From NCBI GenBank assembly GCA_029934695.1, contig JAOZLU010000475.1:1-5499 (forward strand): a stretch of DNA of 5,499 bases, in the 5' to 3' direction. The notes under the pieces are model-generated. The model was not told where the DNA came from. It was given only the letters and a program-made list of their open reading frames with translations, and did no database searches. Shown in pieces: positions 1 through 5,441 of this stretch. The first letter of the stretch is position 1, and every line of letters begins with the position of its first letter. The stretch is from Desulfobacterales bacterium. Lineage in GTDB: Bacteria; Desulfobacterota; Desulfobacteria; Desulfobacterales; 4be13. Both the position numbers and the translations under genes were made by a program.

Positions 1-1165
1 AGCAGAACGTTGCTCGGAACCACCGGAATTTCATTGCCGGTTCTGCTGTCCGGCCGAGTTTCGCGGCGTAATCTTCGTAAACATTCTTATCCAAGGCAGA
101 AGGCACTCTTATAAAGCGCGGGGCATACCCATAATAATCTGCCACAAACGGAACCGTTGCCAGGCGATAAGTGTCCTTATCAGTAAGAAGATCCCACATA
201 TACTACTTTCTGGTGACAATTCCGGCAGGATTTCTCGGGTCGATTATACCATCATCTTTTATGGGAGCATCATCAAGGCTGGGAAAGGGATAATCCTCGT
301 CGGAGATCGTATCATCACTGAAGAAGTTGGCGTTTGTGTATTCCGCCAGGCCCACAGTGCTGAACCTGACTTTGTCCAGCTCATAAATGCCGAGTGTGAC
401 TTCCGGATTTCTCCCGTCATATCTGTACTGACTCGTGTCGAAGAGATTGGCAACCGGCACACGGGCAAGCGGATTTATGTCCCTGAGAAGCGATCTGTCA
501 AGAAAGACGGGCGTATATTTTGAAAGATCGTCTGTCACTTTTATATTCTTCAGCGCCCATAACTCATATCCGGCAAGATGCGCATCATTCCTGGCATGGT
601 CAGGAACCGACATGTCCCCCACCAGATGCATTATCTGCCCGAGTCCCCTGAAAGTGTCCGCAAAAGCGTCGTCCCTGTCGTTTTCTCAGGACGATGTGAG
701 TGTGTTGTAAAAATATTCCCTTATATCATACCATGAATAATATCCTCCGATCCACTGGGTCCCGGGAGGTTCCTGCGCCCATTGAAGAGCGGATTCTCCC
801 AACTCCACACCCAGGATGTTGTAACCCAGCATGGTCAGCGGATCGTGATAATGATTGAAGGAACGGATGTAAGGAAGAGTCTTGGGAGGCAGATCCTCCC
901 ATTCCCCGCCTTCTTTGATCCAGTCTTCAACAGTCTTTGTTTCCTCATACTTGACCGATCCCCTTTCAGCCCTGAACTTCTCTTCGATCCCATCCGGAAA
1001 ATTCAGTCGTTTTTTCAGATAAGAACTCAGCGGGAAGCCTACGTTTTCATCAAGAATAAATTCGTTGATCAGCTCATGGGTGGGCGTTTCAAGAGCGAAC
1101 AGAAACGGGCTGTTCAACAGACAAAAAATAAACAGAAACGACACACTCTTACAAAACTTCTCCAT
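1..1165 (-). pseudogene. Secreted zinc phospholipase C/P1 nuclease-like protein, broken by in-frame TGA and TAG stops
   Basis: One reading frame runs from ATG 1165 to about position 56 but is cut by TGA at 686-688 (codon 160) and TAG at 203-205 (codon 321). Residues 1-24 form a signal peptide (MEKFCKSVSFLFIFCLL, likely cleaved after FLFA), so the intact protein would be exported. Metal-site-like motifs follow: T-H at 29-30, N-H-Y-H-D-P at 104-109, then, beyond the TGA, H180-x3-D184 with P188-x-H190, H196 and E201. That order of His and Asp matches the all-helical phospholipase C/S1-P1 nuclease superfamily; the substrate is unknown. Family-like sequence (YRLATV, NVYEDYAAKL) continues past the TAG to about position 56; after that the frame no longer looks family-like, suggesting a further frameshift or junction. 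The start is fixed by AAGGAG (1175-1180), 9 nt upstream. It lies 2 bp after the preceding gene's stop, so the two were co-transcribed. Both stops could be C-to-T changes (CGA to TGA, CAG to TAG). Family call moderately sure; pseudogene status likely. Confidence 0.72.
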
Positions 1166-1167
1166 TT

Positions 1168-1853
1168 TTAATTGCTCCTTTCATTCTTCGGATACAGCCA
1201 TTCATTCTCTTTTTCAATCATCTCATGCAGCAGAGGCCATTCACTTTCAGGAAAATCTATTGATACCCGTCTGGCCTTTCTTCTTTCCTCCCACGTCTTC
1301 GCTTTCGGCAGTCTCACGACCCCGAAAGTCACCGGCACCATCTTTGATCCCTCATACGGAATATAGTCCTCCAATTCTCCCTCCTTTCCAAAGTTTTTTT
1401 TCAAAAAAAAACTTTCTGTGCCGTCACCGGGAAACACGGACTTTCCTGATACTTCGGAAAGCTTCGGTATCCGGGTCTGAAAATGACAAACCTTGTGGGC
1501 CATCCCTGTGAGAGCGGATTTATGATTGTAAGATATGAGGGGATGCGGAAGTCTCCGTTCCTGTCGGTCAGGGTCTCTCTCACCCCTATCATGCCGCTGT
1601 CTCCTCCCAGCACCGCCACGATCACACGGGTGATCAGATGTCTTGCAAGCGTAAACTTGGAATACATGGCGACAACAGCCGCCCCCTCCACGGGTTTTCC
1701 GGTTTCGGCATCCAGCACCCTGCCCCTGAACGCGGGTCTGTAAAAAATAAACCAGCCCGGAAGGGCCAGGTTCATCAGGAAGGTGAAACACGCAAACCCG
1801 ATAAATACCATCATACATTTTTTCCTGAATCTCAGAAGGCTCTTATTTTCCAT
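1168..1853 (-). pseudogene. Membrane-anchored carboxypeptidase-regulatory-like protein, split by a -1 frameshift at a T9 run
   Basis: The first frame (ATG 1853 to TGA 1401-1403) gives 150 residues. It has a basic N-terminus, one hydrophobic anchor at about 14-38 (MMVFIGFACFTFLMNLALPG), then a carboxypeptidase-regulatory-like beta domain at about 41-130, with FRGRVLDAETGKPVEGAAV near its start and TDRNGDFRI and PGYRSFP later. The protein logically continues in the -1 frame for about 78 more residues (FGKEGELEDY, VTFGVVRLPKAKTWEERRKA, ending PKNERSN at 1168), for a restored product near 228 residues. The change of frame falls at a run of nine T in the gene sense (1403-1411 on the plus strand). 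Reading T10 or slipping back one base on T-TTT-TTT joins the halves. GAGGA (1860-1864), 6 nt upstream, supports the ATG, which overlaps the previous gene's end by 22 bp. The role is unknown; the regulatory-like fold usually serves adhesion or domain packing, not catalysis. Mutation, assembly indel and programmed slippage are all possible. Confidence 0.72.
1390..1415. repeat. Perfect 12-bp inverted repeat of homopolymer runs at the frameshift site
   Basis: AAAGTTTTTTTT (1390-1401) and AAAAAAAACTTT (1404-1415) are exact reverse complements separated by CA. The structure lies inside the coding sequence of the frameshifted gene and contains its T9 (gene sense) and A8 runs plus the TGA stop. It can form a hairpin in DNA or mRNA and is a predictable hotspot for polymerase or ribosome slippage. 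Confidence 0.75.
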
Positions 1854-2242
1854 AATCCGTCCTCATCCTTTGCAAATATAAGGTAATAGGAATATGTCTT
1901 CTCATCTCCGACTTTTCTCAGATCATATTCAACAATATTCTCCCCCACTCTGACAAGCTGAATATCAGCAATATCCCGGGCCATCTGCCCCAGAACGTCC
2001 CCCGGAAGAGCGGCAAACAGTTCCCTGAAAGGTTCCCTCACCCGGCTGACAAAATACCGGGCTGCCTTGTCAACCTCACTCACAGACAGAAGGTCTTTCA
2101 TCTCATACCACCTCGCACTCAGGAGGGCATCCAGGCTCTCCTTTTTCATAACCGCCACCGCCACGCTGCCCGTGTGAATGTTGCCCGATGCATTCTCAGC
2201 CTCAGCGGTGAAAAGATATATCCCCTCTGCCCGCATCCGCAC
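1832..2242 (-). CDS. C-terminal remnant of a large Ig-like/repeat surface protein
   Basis: A 136-residue frame beginning at GTG 2242. Residues 1-32 are the last strands of an Ig/cadherin-like repeat (GIYLFTAEAENASGN, then GSVAVAVM), so the start lies inside a domain. Residues 33-136 form a compact alpha+beta domain (LDALLSARWYEMKDLL, VDKAARYF, FRELFAALP, ADIQLV, YSYYLIFAKDEDGLWKI). I associate this with the C-terminal end of long RHS/Ig-type proteins in Desulfobacterota; that is from memory and unverified. Its shape (helical start, YYLIF strand, DGLWKI end) resembles SnoaL/NTF2-like folds only loosely. In-frame sequence continues upstream (EYKVRMRAEG) to a TAA at 2288-2290, with no better start and no clear ribosome binding site, so the gene appears 5'-truncated at about 2275-2287. 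The stop lies within the next gene's first codons (22 bp overlap), so translation of the two was probably coupled. Whether this stub is expressed is doubtful. Confidence 0.6.
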   Translation of the reverse strand: MRMRAEGIYLFTAEAENASGNIHTGSVAVAVMKKESLDALLSARWYEMKDLLSVSEVDKAARYFVSRVREPFRELFAALPGDVLGQMARDIADIQLVRVGENIVEYDLRKVGDEKTYSYYLIFAKDEDGLWKIRAF

Positions 2243-2286
2243 TTTGTACTCCCTGTGATGGGAACTGTGCCGAGTAACAAAATTGA

Positions 2287-2430
2287 TTTACAAATATCCT
2301 GAAGCAGGTGCAAATCTGCGCTTTGACAAACCAGTCCTATGCAAATAATGTGCCAATAGAGGATGATAAGCTCTTTAAATTTTCTCATATTCAGCAACTT
2401 GCACCAGATTTGCTACAATATATAATGTAA
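2287..2430 (+). pseudogene. Start-less 3' coding remnant of an unidentified gene
   Basis: A stop-free stretch of 47 codons ends at TAA 2428-2430. Its translation looks like real protein, not chance: it contains ICALTNQSYANNVPIEDD and FSHIQQLAPDLLQYIM. There is no ATG start and no ribosome binding site, and TAA and TGA codons stand just upstream at 2275-2277 and 2284-2286, so this is at most the C-terminal end of a gene whose 5' part is gone. I do not recognise the family. Its broken end meets the broken end of the minus-strand gene at 1832-2242, back to back. Base composition is lower in GC than that neighbour. It could be a chance open stretch, but charge and hydrophobic patterning argue against that. 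Confidence 0.4.
2340..2355 (-). promoter_or_regulatory. Sigma-54-type -24/-12 promoter-like motif
   Basis: Read on the minus strand the site is TGGCACATTATTTGCA. It has the GG and GC dinucleotides with exactly ten bases between them and agrees with the consensus TGGCAC-N5-TTGCW. Transcription would start near 2328 and run leftward into the truncated gene whose GTG is at 2242, with a leader of about 85 nt. The same bases also encode YANNVPI in the plus-strand remnant, so the match may be accidental. No enhancer-binding site is evident. Confidence 0.35.
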
Positions 2431-2488
2431 GTCACTGATAGTAAATATAAAAAATTAAGACATGAATACTTGGACAAAAAATAATATA

Positions 2489-2532
2489 ATTATACTATTC
2501 TTATTGACACAAATGTCAACAGAAAATAAACT
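2489..2532. promoter_or_regulatory. Back-to-back promoters sharing a TTGACA/TGTCAA palindrome
   Basis: TTGACA (2504-2509), CAAA, TGTCAA (2514-2519) form a perfect 6-bp inverted repeat. Rightward, TTGACA is followed after 17 bp by TAAACT (2527-2532), which matches four of six -10 positions. Leftward, the other arm reads TTGACA and is followed after 19 bp by a perfect TATAAT (2489-2494). The site could therefore start transcripts in both directions, and the symmetry would also suit a dimeric repressor. The 19-bp spacing is longer than ideal. Confidence 0.4.
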
Positions 2533-2586
2533 TGTTTTACCAAAATAAATGTTATGACAATTAAAATCCACTGCCACTCGCACATG

Positions 2587-2604
2587 CCGGATTGGCAAAT
2601 CCGG
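2587..2604. terminator. GC-rich stem-loop with a C/T tract, possible terminator
   Basis: CCGGATT (2587-2593) pairs with AATCCGG (2598-2604) across a GGCA loop. CCCCCCTTTT follows a few bases later on the plus strand. The stem is stable, but the T tract is short and offset, so termination would be weak. No intact plus-strand gene ends just upstream. It could instead be an operator or an intergenic repeat unit. Confidence 0.3.
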
Positions 2605-2652
2605 ATGTCCCCCCTTTTATATAAAGCGGCTGTCTTATATTATTTTATTCTG

Positions 2653-2680
2653 TTGACAAGTGTATAAGAGGTCGTATATG
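2653..2680 (+). promoter_or_regulatory. Sigma-70-type promoter candidate for the 2730 gene
   Basis: TTGACA at 2653-2658 is followed after 16 bp by TATATG at 2675-2680, a full -35 match and four of six -10 positions. Transcription would begin near 2687, leaving a leader of about 43 nt before the ATG at 2730. It sits in AT-rich DNA directly ahead of the gene. Confidence 0.4.
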
Positions 2681-2715
2681 CTGAATATAAAAGTGAAGAA
2701 GGTTTTAAAATTCAC

Positions 2716-2721
2716 AGAAGG
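2716..2721 (+). promoter_or_regulatory. Ribosome binding site fixing the ATG at 2730
   Basis: AGAAGG lies 8 nt before ATG 2730. The spacer consists of T and seven of the eight A of a run at 2723-2730, whose last A is the first base of the ATG. An in-frame TAA at 2706-2708 rules out an upstream start in this frame. Confidence 0.6.
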
Positions 2722-2729
2722 TAAAAAAA

Positions 2730-4529
2730 ATGAGGATAAGCCCCGGAAGTCTGGCTCTTTCCCCGGGCGAGACCGGAACCATAGAAGTGGGCGGTGGCAG
2801 ATATCCCTATGAAAGCGCTATCAGCAGCGACGAATCCGTGGCGACCGCGTCCCTGAACGGACAAACAGTGACAGTGAGAGCCGTGGCGGAGGGAACTGCC
2901 GAGATAGATATTCATGACAGTGACGAATATTCGGGAACGGTTGATGTTACGGTGACAACGGCCGGACAGGCTCAGAATCCGGACGACGTGAATTCAGATG
3001 ATGACGACGCTAATCCGGGCGATTCGGATGAGGTCATTGTGACCGACAATGTGCGGGTTCTGGAAGCGTCCGCAATGGAACATCTCACATACACTTCCGA
3101 AAACAAAGACGAACTGATTTTCGGGTCACAGGCGGAACAAGTCTCCGATCTGAAACCGGATGACATCATTGTCAGCGGTGAAGGAGAAGGATTACTTCGT
3201 AGGGTTATTTACTTGGAAAATTCCGAGGATCAGATTGTGGTCCGCACCTCGGAAGCCTCGCTGACAAATGTTTTTGAAAAATGCAATGTGAGCTTCAGCG
3301 GAACCCTGAATCCTGACGATATCGAAAGCTCCGACAGTCGCTCGGAACGCAACCGTCCGAGAAGGATTTCGGAGGAATTTCTGCAAAGCATATCCATAGA
3401 GCAGGACGGCGGGGTTTCCCTCACCGGTTCGCTGTCGTTCCGGACCGAACTGGATATTCAGATCGTAATCGAAGATTTCCATATGGAATATTTCAAGGCC
3501 GCGGTTTCAATGACCGAAACCGCCGCGCTGAAACTCAGAGCCGATTATGAGATGAGCATCGGTATTGAGAAGGAACTGGCAGATTTCCGTCTGAGGCCAA
3601 TTGTTCTATGGGCTGGCGGCATTCCCATCGTCATCACGCCCGTCATCCGCATTGTGGGGGGAATTCAAGGGCATGTCAATATGGAAGTTGAAACGAGTGT
3701 GACCCAGAAAGCGACACTGACCGCCGGAGCCGAATACAGGAATCAGCAGTGGAATGACATTTCCGATTCTTCAAATGAATTCGACTTTTCGCCACCCGCT
3801 CCCACTGCCAACGCGGATGCCAAAGGATATGTGGGAGCCGCGCTTGATTTCCTGTTTTACGGTTCTGCCGGTCCCTATGTGAATGCATATCCCTATCTTC
3901 GGGCACAAATTGCCTTGCTGAGTTCACCCTGCTGGGCATTGTACGGAGGAATTGATGCCGGTGCCGGTGTGCGGGTGAAGCTTCTTGACAAAGAAATGGC
4001 GGATTACGGGAAATCGGATATGATCAGCCTTGAAGAGTTGCTGAAAAAAGCCGGAACGGACGAAGGCACATCCATAACCTCCCCGGAAAACGGCTCGGAG
4101 TTCGATAGCGGGGATCTGATTTCCTTTTCCTCCAGAAATGATGATATCTGCGGTTTTGAATATCTGACCTGGACATCCAGCATTGACGGGCTTATCGGAC
4201 AGGGAAGCAGTGTTTCCAGAAGCGACCTGTCCGTTGGCACCCATCTCATTTCTTTGTCGGGAGAGCATTATCTGAATCCCGAACTCAAAAGGGGCGATCA
4301 GATTCAGATAACTGTGAAAGAGGATGTCAAATATTGTTATGATCTTCAGGAGGTATGTCGAAGTTATGGAGATGAACTGATGCTGTCTTCATGTCTCTGT
4401 TGGACTTTTCCGGATAGCGATGAGAAAATTTCTCAATTTGTCAGTGCCTGCGAAGCTATGAATGGAGAACCCGTAGTTGCTTTGGGTGTGCAATGTTCAA
4501 CCGATGCTGAATATCCTCCAGAGGATTAA
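2730..4529 (+). CDS. Ig-like-domain protein with an unrecognised central domain and Cys-rich tail, no signal peptide
   Basis: A 599-residue protein. Residues 3-76 form a bacterial Ig-like (BIg2-type) repeat: ISPGSLALSPGETGTIEV, SDESVATAS, AEGTAEIDI, VDVTVT. A linker rich in Asp at 82-101 follows. Residues 105-190 form a small beta region (VLEASAMEHLTY, LKPDDIIVSG, LLRRVIYL). Residues 211-425 form a long beta-rich domain of alternating polar and apolar residues with GGIPIVITPVIRIVGGI, VTQKATLTAGAEY, FDFSPPAPTANADAKGYVG, GSAGPYVNAYPYL and ALYGGIDAGAGVRV. Residues 447-528 form a second Ig-like domain (ITSPENGSEFDSGDLISFS, LSVGTHLISLSG). The tail has six cysteines (536, 543, 555, 557, 574, 589), which could make three disulfides outside the cytoplasm. 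The architecture suits a surface or secreted protein, yet the start supported by AGAAGG has no signal peptide; the first residues already belong to the Ig fold. The gene may have lost its 5' end or use another export route. Ligand unknown. The frame is intact and of higher GC than its flanks. Confidence 0.8.
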   Translation: MRISPGSLALSPGETGTIEVGGGRYPYESAISSDESVATASLNGQTVTVRAVAEGTAEIDIHDSDEYSGTVDVTVTTAGQAQNPDDVNSDDDDANPGDSDEVIVTDNVRVLEASAMEHLTYTSENKDELIFGSQAEQVSDLKPDDIIVSGEGEGLLRRVIYLENSEDQIVVRTSEASLTNVFEKCNVSFSGTLNPDDIESSDSRSERNRPRRISEEFLQSISIEQDGGVSLTGSLSFRTELDIQIVIEDFHMEYFKAAVSMTETAALKLRADYEMSIGIEKELADFRLRPIVLWAGGIPIVITPVIRIVGGIQGHVNMEVETSVTQKATLTAGAEYRNQQWNDISDSSNEFDFSPPAPTANADAKGYVGAALDFLFYGSAGPYVNAYPYLRAQIALLSSPCWALYGGIDAGAGVRVKLLDKEMADYGKSDMISLEELLKKAGTDEGTSITSPENGSEFDSGDLISFSSRNDDICGFEYLTWTSSIDGLIGQGSSVSRSDLSVGTHLISLSGEHYLNPELKRGDQIQITVKEDVKYCYDLQEVCRSYGDELMLSSCLCWTFPDSDEKISQFVSACEAMNGEPVVALGVQCSTDAEYPPED

Positions 4530-4722
4530 AGATATCGGATTCTTATTTGCAAAAGTGAAACAAATATAATTCCGTATTGAAGATAACGCGAAGGGTAACG
4601 GTTCCTAAATTCTATACTTTGGCAAAACCGCCCTTTAATATCGTCTAACTTTGCGATTATATATAAGTTGTGGCATGTCGTATCTTCGATTTGCACTAAT
4701 TTTGCTCCCAATAACCTGATGT
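4530..4722. other. Intergenic spacer with imperfect hairpin
   Basis: An AT-rich gap between the Ig-like gene and the toxin-antitoxin-like pair. AAGGG (4591-4595) and CGGTT (4599-4603), separated by a TAA bulge, pair with AACCG-CCCTT (4626-4635) across a 22-nt loop and are followed by TTAAT. This could end transcription of the upstream gene, but the loop is long and the T tract poor. A minus-strand open stretch of about 60 codons lies here, but it has no ribosome binding site or recognisable motif. No good promoter for the downstream pair is visible. Confidence 0.4.
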
Positions 4723-5112
4723 GTGTGCAATTTGGTTAAATTAAAAAAGAAGCCCAGAAAGCCTGACAAATCAGTACGAGAAGTGCTTTATGACTGGAAC
4801 GGTGAGGAAATCCTGCTCACCCACAGCGTCTTTTCCCGTCATATAGCAGAAGCGGCCCATGATGAGGCTTATAAATATTACGAAACACTGAAAGCGGAGA
4901 TAGCAAAGCCTGAATCTGTCAGAATAAGCAAGACCAGCAGACGTACAAGAATCGCAAACATAAAACTTGCGAACAGAAGGCACGAGTACCTGAGAGTCGT
5001 CATCAGATACGGGGATATCTGGCGAAGACTGCTGGGAAAGAGAAATTACATTCTGACTTTTTACGGTGCTGATTCTCCGATCGGGGGAGAGGATGTATGT
5101 CTGAAAAAATGA
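4723..5112 (+). CDS. Probable BECR-fold nuclease-like toxin of a toxin-antitoxin-like pair
   Basis: A basic 129-residue protein. The visible pattern is EILLTHSVFSRHI (H34, R39, H40), H46, a helix with KYYETLKAEIAKPESV (61-66 is A-K-P-E-S-V), T-R-I at 75-77, then YLRVVIRYGDIWRRLL (89-104) and YILTFYGADS (109-118). An N-terminal His, the 'I-x-x-P-E-x-V' turn, a central strand with R-V-V-I-R and a final strand with T-F/Y are typical of phage-type Barnase-EndoU-ColicinE5-RelE (BECR) nucleases, many of which act on RNA as toxins. The family match is from memory. The start is uncertain: GTG 4723 has no ribosome binding site, and a TGA at 4717-4719 blocks extension. The conserved part seems to begin at about residue 11 (PRKPDKSVREVLYDWNGEE). 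It overlaps the next gene by 16 bp, so the two are translationally coupled. A host-unrelated role, such as a phage-derived gene, is the main alternative. Confidence 0.6.
   Translation: MCNLVKLKKKPRKPDKSVREVLYDWNGEEILLTHSVFSRHIAEAAHDEAYKYYETLKAEIAKPESVRISKTSRRTRIANIKLANRRHEYLRVVIRYGDIWRRLLGKRNYILTFYGADSPIGGEDVCLKK
5086..5092 (+). promoter_or_regulatory. Ribosome binding site inside the upstream gene, favouring ATG 5097
   Basis: GGAGAGG lies 4 nt before ATG 5097, within the final codons of the preceding gene. The alternative ATG at 5109 overlaps the upstream TGA (ATGA) and has no ribosome binding site of its own, so 5097 is preferred. The ATGA overlap would still allow re-initiation. Confidence 0.5.
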
Positions 5113-5435
5113 CAAATAACTATGAATCCCGGATAAAAATCGAAAGGGACAGGGAACTTGATCTGTTCATAGCGCATGTCAGAGAGATAACAAACCCTCT
5201 GGAAACCCGGGTTGTTCCTCTTTTTGACGGAAACATTCTTTTCAAAATCGATTCTGTCACGAATGAGCCTGTACAGGTCTTCATATATGATTTTTCCGTT
5301 GTGCGCCGCAAGCTTCTGACGAAGCTGGTTTTTGTTTACACAACGGGTGCTGTTGAGAATTGGATCAGTATGCTGATAGCCGCTTTCAAAGCGGGGAAAA
5401 AAACAGATACACTCGCACCTGTAAACTCTTGTTAA
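5097..5435 (+). CDS. DUF2283-like partner, probable antitoxin
   Basis: A 112-residue protein. Residues 8-65 follow the small beta-meander of DUF2283-type proteins: IKIERDRELDLFIAHVRE, then RVVPLFDGNILFKIDS and EPVQVFIYDFS. In that family a 'K-I-x-x-D-x-x-x-D-x-x-Y/F-I' strand is followed by a strand that carries a conserved D. Residues 67-97 add a basic, amphipathic extension (VVRRKLLTKLVFVYTTGAVE, WISMLIAAFKAGKK) absent from the shortest members. DUF2283 genes often sit beside small nuclease-like genes and are thought to be antitoxins; that, the 16-bp overlap and the order toxin-then-antitoxin are the basis for this call. The last residues (TDTLAPVNSC) look unlike the rest and may come from fusion with the following XisH-like remnant. 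A function unrelated to antitoxin activity cannot be excluded. Confidence 0.6.
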   Translation: MSEKMTNNYESRIKIERDRELDLFIAHVREITNPLETRVVPLFDGNILFKIDSVTNEPVQVFIYDFSVVRRKLLTKLVFVYTTGAVENWISMLIAAFKAGKKTDTLAPVNSC

Positions 5436-5441
5436 AATTTT

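Larger units (their letters stand above)
2431..2729. other. AT-rich intergenic region with divergent promoter signals and a hairpin
   Basis: About 300 bases without a supported gene, clearly more AT-rich than the genes around it. It holds a TTGACA palindrome (2504-2519), a GC-rich stem-loop (2587-2604) followed by C6T4, a second TTGACA box (2653-2658) and the ribosome binding site of the large gene at 2730. An out-of-frame ATG at 2678 with AAGAGG upstream opens a 44-codon reading frame that overlaps the next gene; it has no protein-like features, and I do not call it a gene. Confidence 0.6.

Noticed and set aside
435..1511. Plus-strand open frames at 435-710, 782-1171 and 1065-1511
   Set aside because: They lie opposite the minus-strand genes, have Ser/Arg/Phe-rich chance-like translations, and lack ribosome binding sites or domain patterns.
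1412..1818. The part of the minus-strand frame 1168-1818 upstream of the T9 run, as an independent gene start
   Set aside because: Its first half is rich in Gly/Arg/Cys and overlaps the well-patterned regulatory-like domain in the other frame; only the part after the T run looks real.
2146..2397. Minus-strand 83-residue frame beginning MLNMRKFKELIILYW
   Set aside because: It overlaps the better-supported 1832-2242 frame and the opposite-strand remnant; its end is Arg/Cys-rich, as in out-of-frame translations.
2431..2729. CRISPR array or tRNA in the AT-rich region
   Set aside because: No regularly spaced direct repeats and no cloverleaf-like arrangement are visible.
3192..4268. Minus-strand frames within the 599-residue gene (3192-3482, 3676-3939, 3924-4268)
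   Set aside because: Shadows of an intact, domain-consistent plus-strand gene, with no start signals of their own.
4513..4526. ATCCTC-CA-GAGGAT inverted repeat at the end of the 599-residue gene as a terminator
   Set aside because: The loop is only two bases, it lies in coding sequence, and no T tract follows.
4526..4711. Minus-strand 61-residue frame in the spacer before the toxin-antitoxin-like pair
   Set aside because: No ribosome binding site, no recognised motif, and AT-rich composition; it could be a remnant but cannot be supported.
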